A stretch of 64,000 nucleotides of DNA, taken from the NCBI RefSeq assembly GCF_035818675.1, contig NZ_JAYKZZ010000011.1:62001-126000 (forward strand), written 5' to 3'. The notes below the pieces were generated by a model. That model saw only the letters and a list, made by a program, of their open reading frames with translations, was not told the DNA's origin and made no database searches. Positions 1 to 7,551 of the stretch are shown in pieces; within the stretch, counting starts at the first letter, position 1, and every line of letters starts with the position of its first letter. Origin of the DNA: Parapedobacter flavus. GTDB lineage: Bacteria > Bacteroidota > Bacteroidia > Sphingobacteriales > Sphingobacteriaceae. A program made the translations under genes and the position numbers.

Positions 1-848
1 GGAAACATGTCGATATCATACTGGATAAAGTGCCCCAACAACAAGTTACGCGTAATAAAAATACACCCGATGCCACAGTAAACGTAAACCAATCTATCCA
101 AACCTATCTCAAGAATACAAAAGCACAATTTGATGAGATGGAACGATACGGGCTGAAGGAAAAAACCATCCTGCTGGAGGAGGTGGATGTTACCCGGCGG
201 ACCGGCAGGAAGAAGGTGGAGCACTCGAGCAACCTGAATGGCCCTGGCAATGCCGACCAGGTGATTACCGCCGAAGAGATGGCTATGGGGTGCACCTCGC
301 TGATTATATGCTTGCAGGCCAGACTACACGGCGTGATTTTCCGGAATAACGTGCCATATTCGACACGGTCACCCAATCAGCCCATGCAGGTTGTATTGGA
401 CGGTATGTACATGGAGGCCGACGCGCTGGCGATGATCAATGTGTTTGATATCGAAACCATCGAGGTATTGCGGGGCATTACCAATACGGCTGTGTATGGA
501 AGTATGGGCAGTGGCGGGGTAATCATCATCACCACCAAGCGGGGTGACGGCGGTAGCTTCGGCCGGGATAGTTATACCCCTGGCGTTGTGACCCATAGCC
601 CGCAGGGATATTATGCCATACGCGAATTTTATGTGCCCGACTACAGTGCCCCGGTAGACTCATTGGCGGGGATGAAAGATTTACGTACCACCATCCATTG
701 GGCACCTAATATGGTTACCGATGAGGTAGGCGCAGCATCGTTTGAGTTTTATACCGCCGAGACGCCGGGCGCATACCGTATTGTGGTAGAAGGGCTGGAT
801 ATATATGGCCGGTTGACGCGGGCCGTACATTACATAACCATTGAATAA
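1..848 (+). CDS. TonB plug-domain protein, 5'-truncated
   Basis: The reading frame is open from the window edge, so the N-terminus is missing. About 280 C-terminal residues are visible. The middle part resembles the plug domain of TonB-dependent receptors: it has the pattern VVLDG, then IETIEVLRG, AVYGSMGSGGVIIITTKRG, which in SusC proteins precedes the barrel. No beta-barrel follows. Instead the protein ends with about 110 residues that look like an immunoglobulin or macroglobulin-like beta domain (FEFYTAETPGAYRIVVEG). Bacteroidota are known to carry large carboxypeptidase-regulatory/MG2 proteins with such a barrel-less plug near the C-terminus, and this fits that group. Envelope location is inferred. 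Its function is unknown. Confidence 0.75.
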   Translation, partial: KHVDIILDKVPQQQVTRNKNTPDATVNVNQSIQTYLKNTKAQFDEMERYGLKEKTILLEEVDVTRRTGRKKVEHSSNLNGPGNADQVITAEEMAMGCTSLIICLQARLHGVIFRNNVPYSTRSPNQPMQVVLDGMYMEADALAMINVFDIETIEVLRGITNTAVYGSMGSGGVIIITTKRGDGGSFGRDSYTPGVVTHSPQGYYAIREFYVPDYSAPVDSLAGMKDLRTTIHWAPNMVTDEVGAASFEFYTAETPGAYRIVVEGLDIYGRLTRAVHYITIE

Positions 849-852
849 TAAA

Positions 853-1620
853 ATGGATTTCATTAAAATAGCCGTTGAGGACAGGATATCGCACATCTAT
901 CTCGATCGGGATCGGTCGAACGCCATCCACCAACAGATGCTTGAAGAGCTTGGGACAGCCGTGGCTGACGCGCAAAGTAACCCCGCAGTGGAAGGGGTGA
1001 TCTTGCACGGCAAGGAAGGGTTTTACAGCGCGGGACTAGATCTCATTGCATTATATGAATATAACGAGGAAGAAGTACGTCGGTTTTGGCATACATTCAT
1101 GGATGTGATCCGTGCACTAGTGGCATTTGACAAGCCAGCCGTAGCTGCTATTAGTGGCCACAGTCCGGCAGCAGGATGCGTGTTGGCGAGCTGCTGTGAC
1201 TACCGCGTGATGGCCGATGGCGATTTCATTATCGGTCTTAATGAGGTGCCCGTCGGGCTCATTGTGCCCGAAAGTATCTTCCAATTGTATGGGTTTTGGC
1301 TTGGCCCAGCACGGGCATATCGTTATTTGCTGGAAGGGAAGTTATTCAAACCACAGGAAGCGCTCGAGGCAGGCCTGGTGGATGAGGTGGTCGATCCAAG
1401 ACGTATCCGTTCGGCTGCTGAGCGTCAACTCCGCAACTACACGCAATACGAACGCAATACGTGGCGGCAAAGCAAACGTAATATGCGGCGATCGTTGGTT
1501 GCCGCGTTTGACGCTAACCAAGAAGAAACCATCGAGGCGATACTGAAGCAATGGTGGTCGCCCGCCACCCGATCCATTGTAAAAACCATCATCGACAACT
1601 TAGTGAAACGATCTCATTGA
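853..1620 (+). CDS. Enoyl-CoA hydratase/isomerase family protein (probable delta3-delta2-enoyl-CoA isomerase)
   Basis: This 255-residue crotonase-fold protein has the two oxyanion-hole stretches expected for the family, FYSAGLDL and GHSPAAGC. It also has LNEVPVGLIVP, where the glutamate sits as in mitochondrial-type 3,2-enoyl-CoA isomerases. It would move the double bond of 3-enoyl-CoA to the 2-position during beta-oxidation of unsaturated fatty acids. The ATG at 853 is preferred to an in-frame TTG at 841, which would overlap the upstream stop. The next gene encodes a 2,4-dienoyl-CoA reductase-like SDR, which supports this role. A generic enoyl-CoA hydratase is the alternative. Confidence 0.85.
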   Translation: MDFIKIAVEDRISHIYLDRDRSNAIHQQMLEELGTAVADAQSNPAVEGVILHGKEGFYSAGLDLIALYEYNEEEVRRFWHTFMDVIRALVAFDKPAVAAISGHSPAAGCVLASCCDYRVMADGDFIIGLNEVPVGLIVPESIFQLYGFWLGPARAYRYLLEGKLFKPQEALEAGLVDEVVDPRRIRSAAERQLRNYTQYERNTWRQSKRNMRRSLVAAFDANQEETIEAILKQWWSPATRSIVKTIIDNLVKRSH

Positions 1621-1655
1621 TACCTATGAAACAAATACGCATCAATAACTTGAAA

Positions 1656-1660
1656 GGAGG
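1656..1660 (+). promoter_or_regulatory. Strong ribosome binding site of the SDR gene
   Basis: GGAGG lies six bases before the ATG at 1667. It fixes that start. Such a clear Shine-Dalgarno sequence is uncommon among neighbouring genes. Confidence 0.75.
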
Positions 1661-1666
1661 CAAATA

Positions 1667-2539
1667 ATGGCAGTGACAGGCGCATTGCGCGAGGATGCGC
1701 TTCAAGGTAAAACCATCGTGGTAACCGGTGGCGGTACCGGACTGGGCAGGGCTATGGCAACCTATTTTTTGCAACTGGGCGCCCAGGTGGTTATCGCTAG
1801 CCGCAAACTAGATGTGCTGGAAGCAGCTGCCAGGGAGATGGCGGCAGGCACCGGCGGAGCGGTATTGCCCGTGGCGTGCGATATCCGGGAAAACGCCCAG
1901 GTGGAACAGTTGCTGGCACAATCGCTCGAACGGTTCGGTCAGGTGGATGCGTTGCTTAACAATGCTGCGGGCAACTTCATTTCGCCTACCGAGCGGCTTT
2001 CTGCAAACGCGTTTGCTACCATCATTGACATTGTGCTCAAAGGAACTGCCAATTGTACGCTGGCATTTGGCAAGCACTGGATCAAAAACCAACAACCGGC
2101 GAGCATATTGAACATCGTTACCACTTATGCATTTACCGGCTCGGCCTACGTGGTGCCTTCGGCCGCAGCCAAAGGGGGCGTATTGGCACTCACGCGGTCA
2201 TTGGCCGTAGAGTGGGGCAAGTACGGTATCCGTAATAACGCCATCGCGCCGGGCCCATTCCCTACAAAGGGGGCGTGGGAACGGTTGCTGCCGGGCGACC
2301 TCGCCCAGCAGTTCGATTTCAAAAAACGCGTGCCGCTCAAGCGCGTGGGCGACCATCAGGAGCTAGCCAACCTAGCGGCTTTCCTGCTTTCCGATTTTGC
2401 CGGGTACATCAACGGCGAGATTGTTACCATCGACGGTGGTGAATGGCTGCAAGGGGCAGGCCAATTCAGCGGGCTGGAAGCGGTGCCCGACGAGCTGTGG
2501 GATGAGCTGGAAAAAATGACACGGCAAGCGAAAAGTTAA
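1667..2539 (+). CDS. SDR family oxidoreductase, probable 2,4-dienoyl-CoA reductase
   Basis: This 290-residue Rossmann protein has the nucleotide-binding motif TGGGTGLG near residue 20 and the NNAAGNF motif of classical SDRs. The catalytic region reads TTYAFTGSAYVVPSAAAKGG, followed by EWGKYGIR and PGPFPTKGA. This closely matches mitochondrial 2,4-dienoyl-CoA reductases (DECR), which use a Tyr ahead of the usual position and a Lys in SAxAKxG. It would use NADPH to reduce 2,4-dienoyl-CoA. It follows the isomerase gene by 46 bases, so the two probably form an auxiliary unsaturated-fatty-acid module. Its stop overlaps the stop of the convergent GNAT gene in a shared TTAA. Confidence 0.87.
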   Translation: MAVTGALREDALQGKTIVVTGGGTGLGRAMATYFLQLGAQVVIASRKLDVLEAAAREMAAGTGGAVLPVACDIRENAQVEQLLAQSLERFGQVDALLNNAAGNFISPTERLSANAFATIIDIVLKGTANCTLAFGKHWIKNQQPASILNIVTTYAFTGSAYVVPSAAAKGGVLALTRSLAVEWGKYGIRNNAIAPGPFPTKGAWERLLPGDLAQQFDFKKRVPLKRVGDHQELANLAAFLLSDFAGYINGEIVTIDGGEWLQGAGQFSGLEAVPDELWDELEKMTRQAKS

Positions 2540-3027
2540 GGATGTCGGATAAGCTTCTCGGTGGGTAGCCCGTCTTCCACACCAGTGAAAAAGCTTACGA
2601 ATCCAAACTTTTCCAGGAGCCTTCGTGAAGCGGTGTTTTCCGGATCGATGATGCCAATCACTTGCTTGCGGGGGTCAACGGCCGATGCTAACGACAACAT
2701 CGCCTCACAGATCAGTGTTCCGTAGCCTTTACTCCAAAGTTGCTCCTTAAGTAAGTATCCGATTTCAAAAACCGATTCGTCTTTCGGGTAATTGACGAGT
2801 TTGCATTCGCCGATATGGGCCCCTGTCTGCGGGTCGCTAGCCTTGAAATAGCCGAGGCGGGAATCGAGTGGGTTGGTTTTCAGAAAGCGATCAAAGGTGG
2901 TCCTGGCCGCTGCTTCAGGTAGCCCTTTGCCCGTAATGTACCGCATCACTCGGTCGGATTTAACTAAGTTGTAGTAGTCCTCGAAATCGTCCGGACGATA
3001 CTTTTCATACACGATGCGGTCTTTCAT
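2536..3027 (-). CDS. GNAT family N-acetyltransferase (RimJ/RimL type)
   Basis: The 163-residue protein begins RIVYEKYRPDDFEDYYNLV and contains the acetyl-CoA-binding core pattern EIGYLLKEQLWSKGYGTLICEAM, followed by VIGIIDPENTASRRLLEKFGF, typical of the RimJ/RimL Acetyltransf_3 branch. The acceptor substrate cannot be told from sequence. The ATG at 3027 is chosen over an in-frame TTG at 3063 because family members start close to the first beta strand. The gene is convergent with the SDR gene and overlaps it by about four bases. Confidence 0.85.
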   Translation of the reverse strand: MKDRIVYEKYRPDDFEDYYNLVKSDRVMRYITGKGLPEAAARTTFDRFLKTNPLDSRLGYFKASDPQTGAHIGECKLVNYPKDESVFEIGYLLKEQLWSKGYGTLICEAMLSLASAVDPRKQVIGIIDPENTASRRLLEKFGFVSFFTGVEDGLPTEKLIRHP

Positions 3028-3158
3028 ACGGCTCAAACCTATCGAAAATCGACGAGAATCCAAATATCGCTGTTACTCAATTAAACCCATTCTAAATAGT
3101 TTTTTCTTTTCGGTGTTCGGGCGGTAGATTGCTATATTTACCATATAAACTGAACACT

Positions 3159-3572
3159 ATGACATATCGAATGATCGCTGCCGTGGTGGCCGTGTTCGCG
3201 GGTATTTTTGCATTGAGCTCATTTGCGCCCGAAACCCAGCCGCAGCCCCAGGAATGGAAAGCAACCAATTTAAAAGTACTTCCTAAAAACATCACCCAGG
3301 AAGAAATTAAACAGGTGATGGATGAGTTCAAGGTGGCCTTAGGTGTGAAATGTGGTTTTTGCCACGCGCAGAGTGCGACCGACCCAAAGAAGTTGGATTT
3401 CGCAAGCGACGATAACCATCATAAGGAAACTGCCCGTTGGATGATGAAAATGACCCAGCGGATCAATAAAAAACATTTCAAGCGGCGCGATGAGAAAACC
3501 GGAGAACTCACGCAGATTACATGCATCACGTGCCATAACGGCAAGGAACATCCCGCTACGGTAACGCGATAA
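3159..3572 (+). CDS. Small diheme c-type cytochrome
   Basis: The 137-residue protein has an N-terminal signal or anchor (IAAVVAVFAGIFALSSFA) and two haem-binding motifs, CGFCH and CITCH. Between them lie conserved histidines and ARWMMKMTQRIN, where Met could be an axial ligand. The pattern LPKNITQEEIKQVMDEF before the first haem resembles proteins assigned to the photosynthetic-reaction-centre cytochrome c family that are common in non-photosynthetic Bacteroidota. It is likely a periplasmic electron carrier. ATG at 3159 is preferred over TTG at 3129 because it places the signal peptide at the N-terminus. Its partner is unknown. Confidence 0.83.
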   Translation: MTYRMIAAVVAVFAGIFALSSFAPETQPQPQEWKATNLKVLPKNITQEEIKQVMDEFKVALGVKCGFCHAQSATDPKKLDFASDDNHHKETARWMMKMTQRINKKHFKRRDEKTGELTQITCITCHNGKEHPATVTR

Positions 3573-3579
3573 TTATTCC

Positions 3580-3610
3580 TTGTATGTAACTGGGTTTTTG
3601 CATAAGTTTG
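3580..3610 (+). promoter_or_regulatory. Bacteroidota-type promoter before phosphoglucomutase
   Basis: TTG at 3580-3582 is separated by exactly 20 bases from TAAGTTTG at 3603-3610. This matches the -33/-7 consensus of the Bacteroidota primary sigma factor. The start codon is at 3637. Confidence 0.7.
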
Positions 3611-3636
3611 GCGCAACAGAGTAAAATTCTCACCGC

Positions 3637-5376
3637 ATGACAACACCGCATTTAGACCCAGCGATAAAGACGAGCGCCGAAGTATGGCTAAGGGGCCCAT
3701 ATGATGACGAGACCATCCGTTCCGTCAAACAGCTTTTTGATACCGAGCAGCATACCGAACTGACCGACAGCTTCTATAAGGACTTGGAGTTCGGTACCGG
3801 TGGGCTGCGTGGCATCATGGGCGTTGGCACCAACCGGATGAACAAATACACCATCGGGAGGGCCACGCAAGGGCTGGCCAACTACCTGCTCAAAACCTAC
3901 CCGGGGAAGCAAGTCAAAGTGGCCATCTCGTACGATAGCCGTAACAACTCGCAGGCATTTGCACGTTTGGTGGCCAATGTGTTTTCCGCAAATGGCATCA
4001 AAGTCTATCTATTTGCCGAGTTACGCCCCACGCCGCACCTTTCCTTCGCCGTGCGCCACCTCGAATGCCAAGCGGGCGTGATGCTAACGGCTTCGCATAA
4101 CCCAAAGGAGTATAACGGCTATAAAGCGTATTGGAATGATGGTGGACAATTGGTGCCGCCGCACGATAAAAATGTCATCAAGGAGGTATATGCCATCCAG
4201 GACCCAGATAAAATCCATTTCGGACCGGTGGAAGAGAACATCACGCTGCTGGGTAAGGAACTCGATGACGCCTACCTCGATGCGGTTTCGAAACTGGTTA
4301 TCCGGCCCGAAGTTGTAGCACGGCAGCACGATCTGAAGATCGTATTTTCTCCCATCCACGGTACGGGAATCACGTTGGTGCCGCCCACGTTGGCCCGCTG
4401 GGGGTTTACCAACGTCCATGTGGTCGAAGAACAGGCTACACCTGATGGCAACTTTCCAACGGTGGTTTATCCCAATCCGGAGGAAGAAGACGCCATGTCC
4501 CTGGCCGTTAAGACCGGCCAACGCATCGATGCCGACGTCATCTTCGCTACCGATCCCGATGCGGATCGCGTGGGGGCAGCGGCCAAGAATGCCAGTGGAG
4601 AATACCAACTGTTGAACGGCAACCAGATTGGCAGCCTGCTCGTCGATTATGTGCTTTCATCGAAGAAGGAACAGGGCGATCTGCGGCCGGACGACTACGT
4701 GGTGAAGACCATCGTAACGACCAGCCTAATTGCCGATATCGCCAACCGCTACGGCGTTACCTATTACGATACGCTGACTGGATTCAAGTATATCGGCGAG
4801 CTCATCACTGGCAAAAACGGCAACGGCAGGTTTCTTGTCGGCGGCGAAGAAAGCTATGGCTATCTCGTCGGCGAGCTGGTGCGCGATAAGGATGCGGTGG
4901 TTTCTGCCGTATTCATTGCCGAGATGACGGCGTACTATAAAGACCAGGGCAAAACACTTTTCGATGCACTGATTGACCTCTATGTGCAGCATGGTTATTA
5001 TAAGGAGAAACTGATCTCGTTGACCAAACAGGGCAAAGCCGGAGCTGAGGAAATCAAAGCCATGATGGAGCGGCTGCGGAGCAACCCGCCGCAAACACTG
5101 GGTGGCATCGATGTGGCTGAAATCAAGGACTATGCAACAAGCGAGTCATACAACCTGAAAACGGGCAAACGGGCGGTCATCAACCTACCCAAGTCGGATG
5201 TACTGCAATTCATTACGGTAGATGGCGATGTGATTTCGGCGAGGCCGTCGGGTACGGAGCCCAAGATAAAATTCTATTGCAGCGTGAAACAGCCACTGGC
5301 TGATCGGGCGGATTTTGAACGCGTGAGCCGCGAACTGGAAGACCGTGTGGACCGCATCATGAAAGATATCGCCTGA
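3637..5376 (+). CDS. Phospho-sugar mutase (phosphoglucomutase/phosphomannomutase)
   Basis: This 579-residue alpha-D-phosphohexomutase has all four signature loops. They are the phosphoserine loop TASHNP (Ser153), the metal-binding loop DPDADR (residues 306-311), the sugar-binding loop GGEESYGYL and the phosphate-binding loop RPSGTEPKIKFY near the C-terminus. The length matches the PGM2/PgcA-like branch. It should interconvert hexose (or pentose) 1- and 6(5)-phosphates in the cytoplasm, linking glycolysis to nucleotide-sugar synthesis. Which sugar it prefers cannot be read from sequence. The NUDIX gene begins at the base after its stop, so the two are translationally linked. Confidence 0.93.
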   Translation: MTTPHLDPAIKTSAEVWLRGPYDDETIRSVKQLFDTEQHTELTDSFYKDLEFGTGGLRGIMGVGTNRMNKYTIGRATQGLANYLLKTYPGKQVKVAISYDSRNNSQAFARLVANVFSANGIKVYLFAELRPTPHLSFAVRHLECQAGVMLTASHNPKEYNGYKAYWNDGGQLVPPHDKNVIKEVYAIQDPDKIHFGPVEENITLLGKELDDAYLDAVSKLVIRPEVVARQHDLKIVFSPIHGTGITLVPPTLARWGFTNVHVVEEQATPDGNFPTVVYPNPEEEDAMSLAVKTGQRIDADVIFATDPDADRVGAAAKNASGEYQLLNGNQIGSLLVDYVLSSKKEQGDLRPDDYVVKTIVTTSLIADIANRYGVTYYDTLTGFKYIGELITGKNGNGRFLVGGEESYGYLVGELVRDKDAVVSAVFIAEMTAYYKDQGKTLFDALIDLYVQHGYYKEKLISLTKQGKAGAEEIKAMMERLRSNPPQTLGGIDVAEIKDYATSESYNLKTGKRAVINLPKSDVLQFITVDGDVISARPSGTEPKIKFYCSVKQPLADRADFERVSRELEDRVDRIMKDIA

Positions 5377-5919
5377 ATGCAGTGGGAAACCCTATCGTCC
5401 GAGTACCTTGTGCGGGCGCCCTGGGCGGTGTTGCGCAAAGACGTATGCCGCATGCCCAATGGGCATGTCGTGCCTGAATATTATGTGTTGGAGTACCCCG
5501 ATTGGGTAAATATGGTGGCGCTTACAGCCGATAATCAGTTTATCTTGGTGCGGCAATATCGCCACGGCGTAAAGCAGAATGTGCTTGAAATCCCGGGTGG
5601 CGTCATCGACCCCGGCGAGGACGCCCTTACTGCTGCCCCGCGCGAATTGCTGGAAGAGACAGGCTACCGATTCGATACCATCGAAGAAATATCGACCTTG
5701 TTCCCCAACCCGGCTACCAGCACCAATAAAACAACCACCTACCTACTCACGGGCGGTGTGAAAGTGCAGGAGCAAGACCTCGACGACCAGGAAGAGATCG
5801 AGGTCGTACTGGCATCGCCCGCTGAACTGAAACAGCTGCTGCTGGATAACCAATTCGGCCAGGCATTGCACACTGCTGCACTTTTCTATGCGTTGGTGAA
5901 GCTGGGCTTACTTTCGTGA
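5377..5919 (+). CDS. NUDIX hydrolase (ADP-ribose pyrophosphatase-like)
   Basis: The 180-residue protein contains an intact NUDIX box of the form Gx5Ex7REuxEExGu: it starts at GVIDPGE and continues through PRELLEETG. The upstream strands FILVRQYRHGVKQNVLEIPGG resemble ADP-ribose/ADP-sugar pyrophosphatases. It probably hydrolyses a nucleoside-diphosphate sugar such as ADP-ribose. The ATG directly abuts the TGA of the phosphohexomutase, so co-translation is likely. An ADP-sugar substrate would fit that neighbour, but this is inference. Confidence 0.88.
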   Translation: MQWETLSSEYLVRAPWAVLRKDVCRMPNGHVVPEYYVLEYPDWVNMVALTADNQFILVRQYRHGVKQNVLEIPGGVIDPGEDALTAAPRELLEETGYRFDTIEEISTLFPNPATSTNKTTTYLLTGGVKVQEQDLDDQEEIEVVLASPAELKQLLLDNQFGQALHTAALFYALVKLGLLS

Positions 5920-5954
5920 CGCATCGGATTCGCTGCGGGAAGAATAACGGACTC

Positions 5955-7211
5955 CTAGCAGACTGGCTCGGGCTCTTCAGCTGCGGCCATGATGTCTGTC
6001 ACTTGCTGTTCGAGGGGTGGTGTTGCTTCAAGGGCCTCCGGAACCACCACCATGTGGGCGTTGCGCTTTTGATGAAGAATGAAAGCCAGCGCAAACAATG
6101 CGCCGCCCCCTGCCATGGCCGCGCCCACCCATTCAGGCGAGCTATAACCATAACCCATAGCGATAGGCAAGCCGCCCAAAAAGGCGCCTAGCGCGTTGCC
6201 GATGTTGAAACTCGCCTGGCTCACCGAAGCAGCCAGCATTTCTGAGCCCTTGGCGGTGTTGATCATCAGCATCTGTATGGGAGCGCCCAATGCGAAAGTA
6301 ATACCACCCAGAAGGAACGTCATTACCAGCGACGGGATGGGGTAAACGGCTACATAGTGCAACGTAATCAATGCAACCACCATCGCGGTAAGCAGCATGA
6401 TGGCCGCTTTGGCAGGCGACACCAAATCGGCCAACCGGCCACCCACCAGATTACCGAAAAACATACCCAGGCCGGCCAACATCAGGATGTAGGTCATCGA
6501 CGACTCGGAGAATCCGGCTACCTTGGTCATCAGCGGCGAAATGTAGCTGTACCACGAGAAAAGACCGCCGGTACCGATCGCAATCATGCCCACAATGAGC
6601 CACGCCTCGCGGCGCTTGAAAAAGCGCAGTTGCGTCTTCACACTGGCTGCTTGCTTTGCGGGCATATCCGGCATCCAGAACTTCAAGGCGAGTAACGTGA
6701 TGATGCCTACCAGTACCACGATAGCAAACGAATAGCGCCACATGAAGTTGTGACCGATATAGGTGCCTAAAGGTACGCCAATCAGGTTGGCAATGGTGAG
6801 GCCGGCAAACATGACAGAAATAGCCTGCGCTTCTTTGCCCGGTCGAACCAACCGGCTGGCGACTACCGAGCCCACCCCGAAAAAGGCGCCGTGCGGCAAA
6901 CCAGCAAGTACCCGCGAAAACAAAAGTGATGCGTAGCTCGGTGCAAAGGCCGTAAATGCATTGAAGAGCGTAAATAGTAGCATCAATCCGATGAGGATAC
7001 GTTTAGGCGGATACTTCCCGGCGATGACGACAAGTAGGGGCGCCCCGATGACCACACCAACGGCGTACGCGGCGATCAAATGCCCCGCCGTGGGGATGTC
7101 GATCGCCAAATCATAGGCAATCTCTTCCAGCAAACCCATCATCACGAACTCGGTGATGCCGATGCCCAAACCACCAAATAAAAGCGCAAGTAAACTCTTC
7201 TTCAACTGCAT
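5955..7211 (-). CDS. MFS transporter, DHA1/AraJ-like efflux protein
   Basis: The 418-residue protein has about twelve hydrophobic helices. It opens with LLFGGLGIGITEFVMMGLL and has the loop pattern GKYPPKRILIGLML between helices 2 and 3, as in AraJ/YdhP-type DHA1 exporters. FSRVLAGLPHGAFFGVG in helix 4 is characteristic of this group. The acidic C-terminal tail (AAAEEPEPVC) is cytoplasmic and unremarkable. Its substrate is unknown; sugars, arabinosides or drugs are transported by relatives. It is convergent with the NUDIX gene and has its own -7 element. Confidence 0.88.
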   Translation of the reverse strand: MQLKKSLLALLFGGLGIGITEFVMMGLLEEIAYDLAIDIPTAGHLIAAYAVGVVIGAPLLVVIAGKYPPKRILIGLMLLFTLFNAFTAFAPSYASLLFSRVLAGLPHGAFFGVGSVVASRLVRPGKEAQAISVMFAGLTIANLIGVPLGTYIGHNFMWRYSFAIVVLVGIITLLALKFWMPDMPAKQAASVKTQLRFFKRREAWLIVGMIAIGTGGLFSWYSYISPLMTKVAGFSESSMTYILMLAGLGMFFGNLVGGRLADLVSPAKAAIMLLTAMVVALITLHYVAVYPIPSLVMTFLLGGITFALGAPIQMLMINTAKGSEMLAASVSQASFNIGNALGAFLGGLPIAMGYGYSSPEWVGAAMAGGGALFALAFILHQKRNAHMVVVPEALEATPPLEQQVTDIMAAAEEPEPVC

Positions 7212-7248
7212 ATTCCTGTTGTTTTACAGCCTTAGTGTAAAACGGACA

Positions 7249-7256
7249 CAAAGGTA
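7249..7256 (-). promoter_or_regulatory. -7 promoter element of the MFS gene
   Basis: TACCTTTG on the minus strand matches TAnnTTTG and lies about 38 bases before the MFS start at 7211. No well-spaced -33 TTG was found. Confidence 0.5.
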
Positions 7257-7347
7257 CGTCATTTTCCGATGTATTTCATGCCAACCCTTAAAACAACAGA
7301 AATATGATATAAAATTGATATTGGTATATTGACCTGCAATAATCATG

Positions 7348-7385
7348 TGTTCGATATCGAACATTCAGCTGTTCGGAAACGGACA
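7348..7385 (+). promoter_or_regulatory. Double palindromic operator upstream of ABC ATPase
   Basis: TGTTCGATATCGAACA (7348-7363) is a perfect 16-bp palindrome. TGTTCGGAAACGGACA (7370-7385) is a second one with a single mismatch. Their centres are 22 bp apart, about two helical turns. The perfect palindrome recurs exactly at 41449-41464, also paired with a TGTCCG-N4-CGGACA site and also upstream of an orphan ABC ATPase gene. This indicates a shared DNA-binding regulator, perhaps a dimeric response regulator binding an upstream activating site. The regulator is not in the window. Confidence 0.65.
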
Positions 7386-7510
7386 CTTTAGGGCCTTCGT
7401 TTTTGTGTAGTCTGTTGTGCATTAGCTTGTTATAATAATGGATGGATTTTGGCATAGGCCTACGCGATAATTAATATATTTGAGCATGGCCAGTTGACAA
7501 TCAAAGGGGC

Positions 7511-7545
7511 TAACTACTAACTACTGAGTACTTAGTACTAATTAC
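7511..7545 (+). repeat. Five tandem 7-bp repeats before ABC ATPase start
   Basis: The units TAACTAC, TAACTAC, TGAGTAC, TTAGTAC and TAATTAC follow one another without gaps, with consensus TnAnTAC. They end six bases before the ATG at 7552, so they occupy the 5' untranslated region or core promoter. Confidence 0.75.
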
Positions 7546-7551
7546 TAATAA

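Larger units (their letters stand above)
7212..7551. other. Intergenic region between divergent MFS and ABC ATPase genes
   Basis: This 340-base gap has no plausible gene. It holds the MFS -7 element, a double palindrome at 7348-7385 and five 7-bp repeats at 7511-7545, each described separately. Confidence 0.7.

Noticed and set aside
7449..7466. Possible sigma-54 promoter (TTGGCATAGGCCTACGCG)
   Set aside because: GG and GC elements are 11 rather than 10 bases apart and the -12 half is poor, so it is not reported as a promoter.
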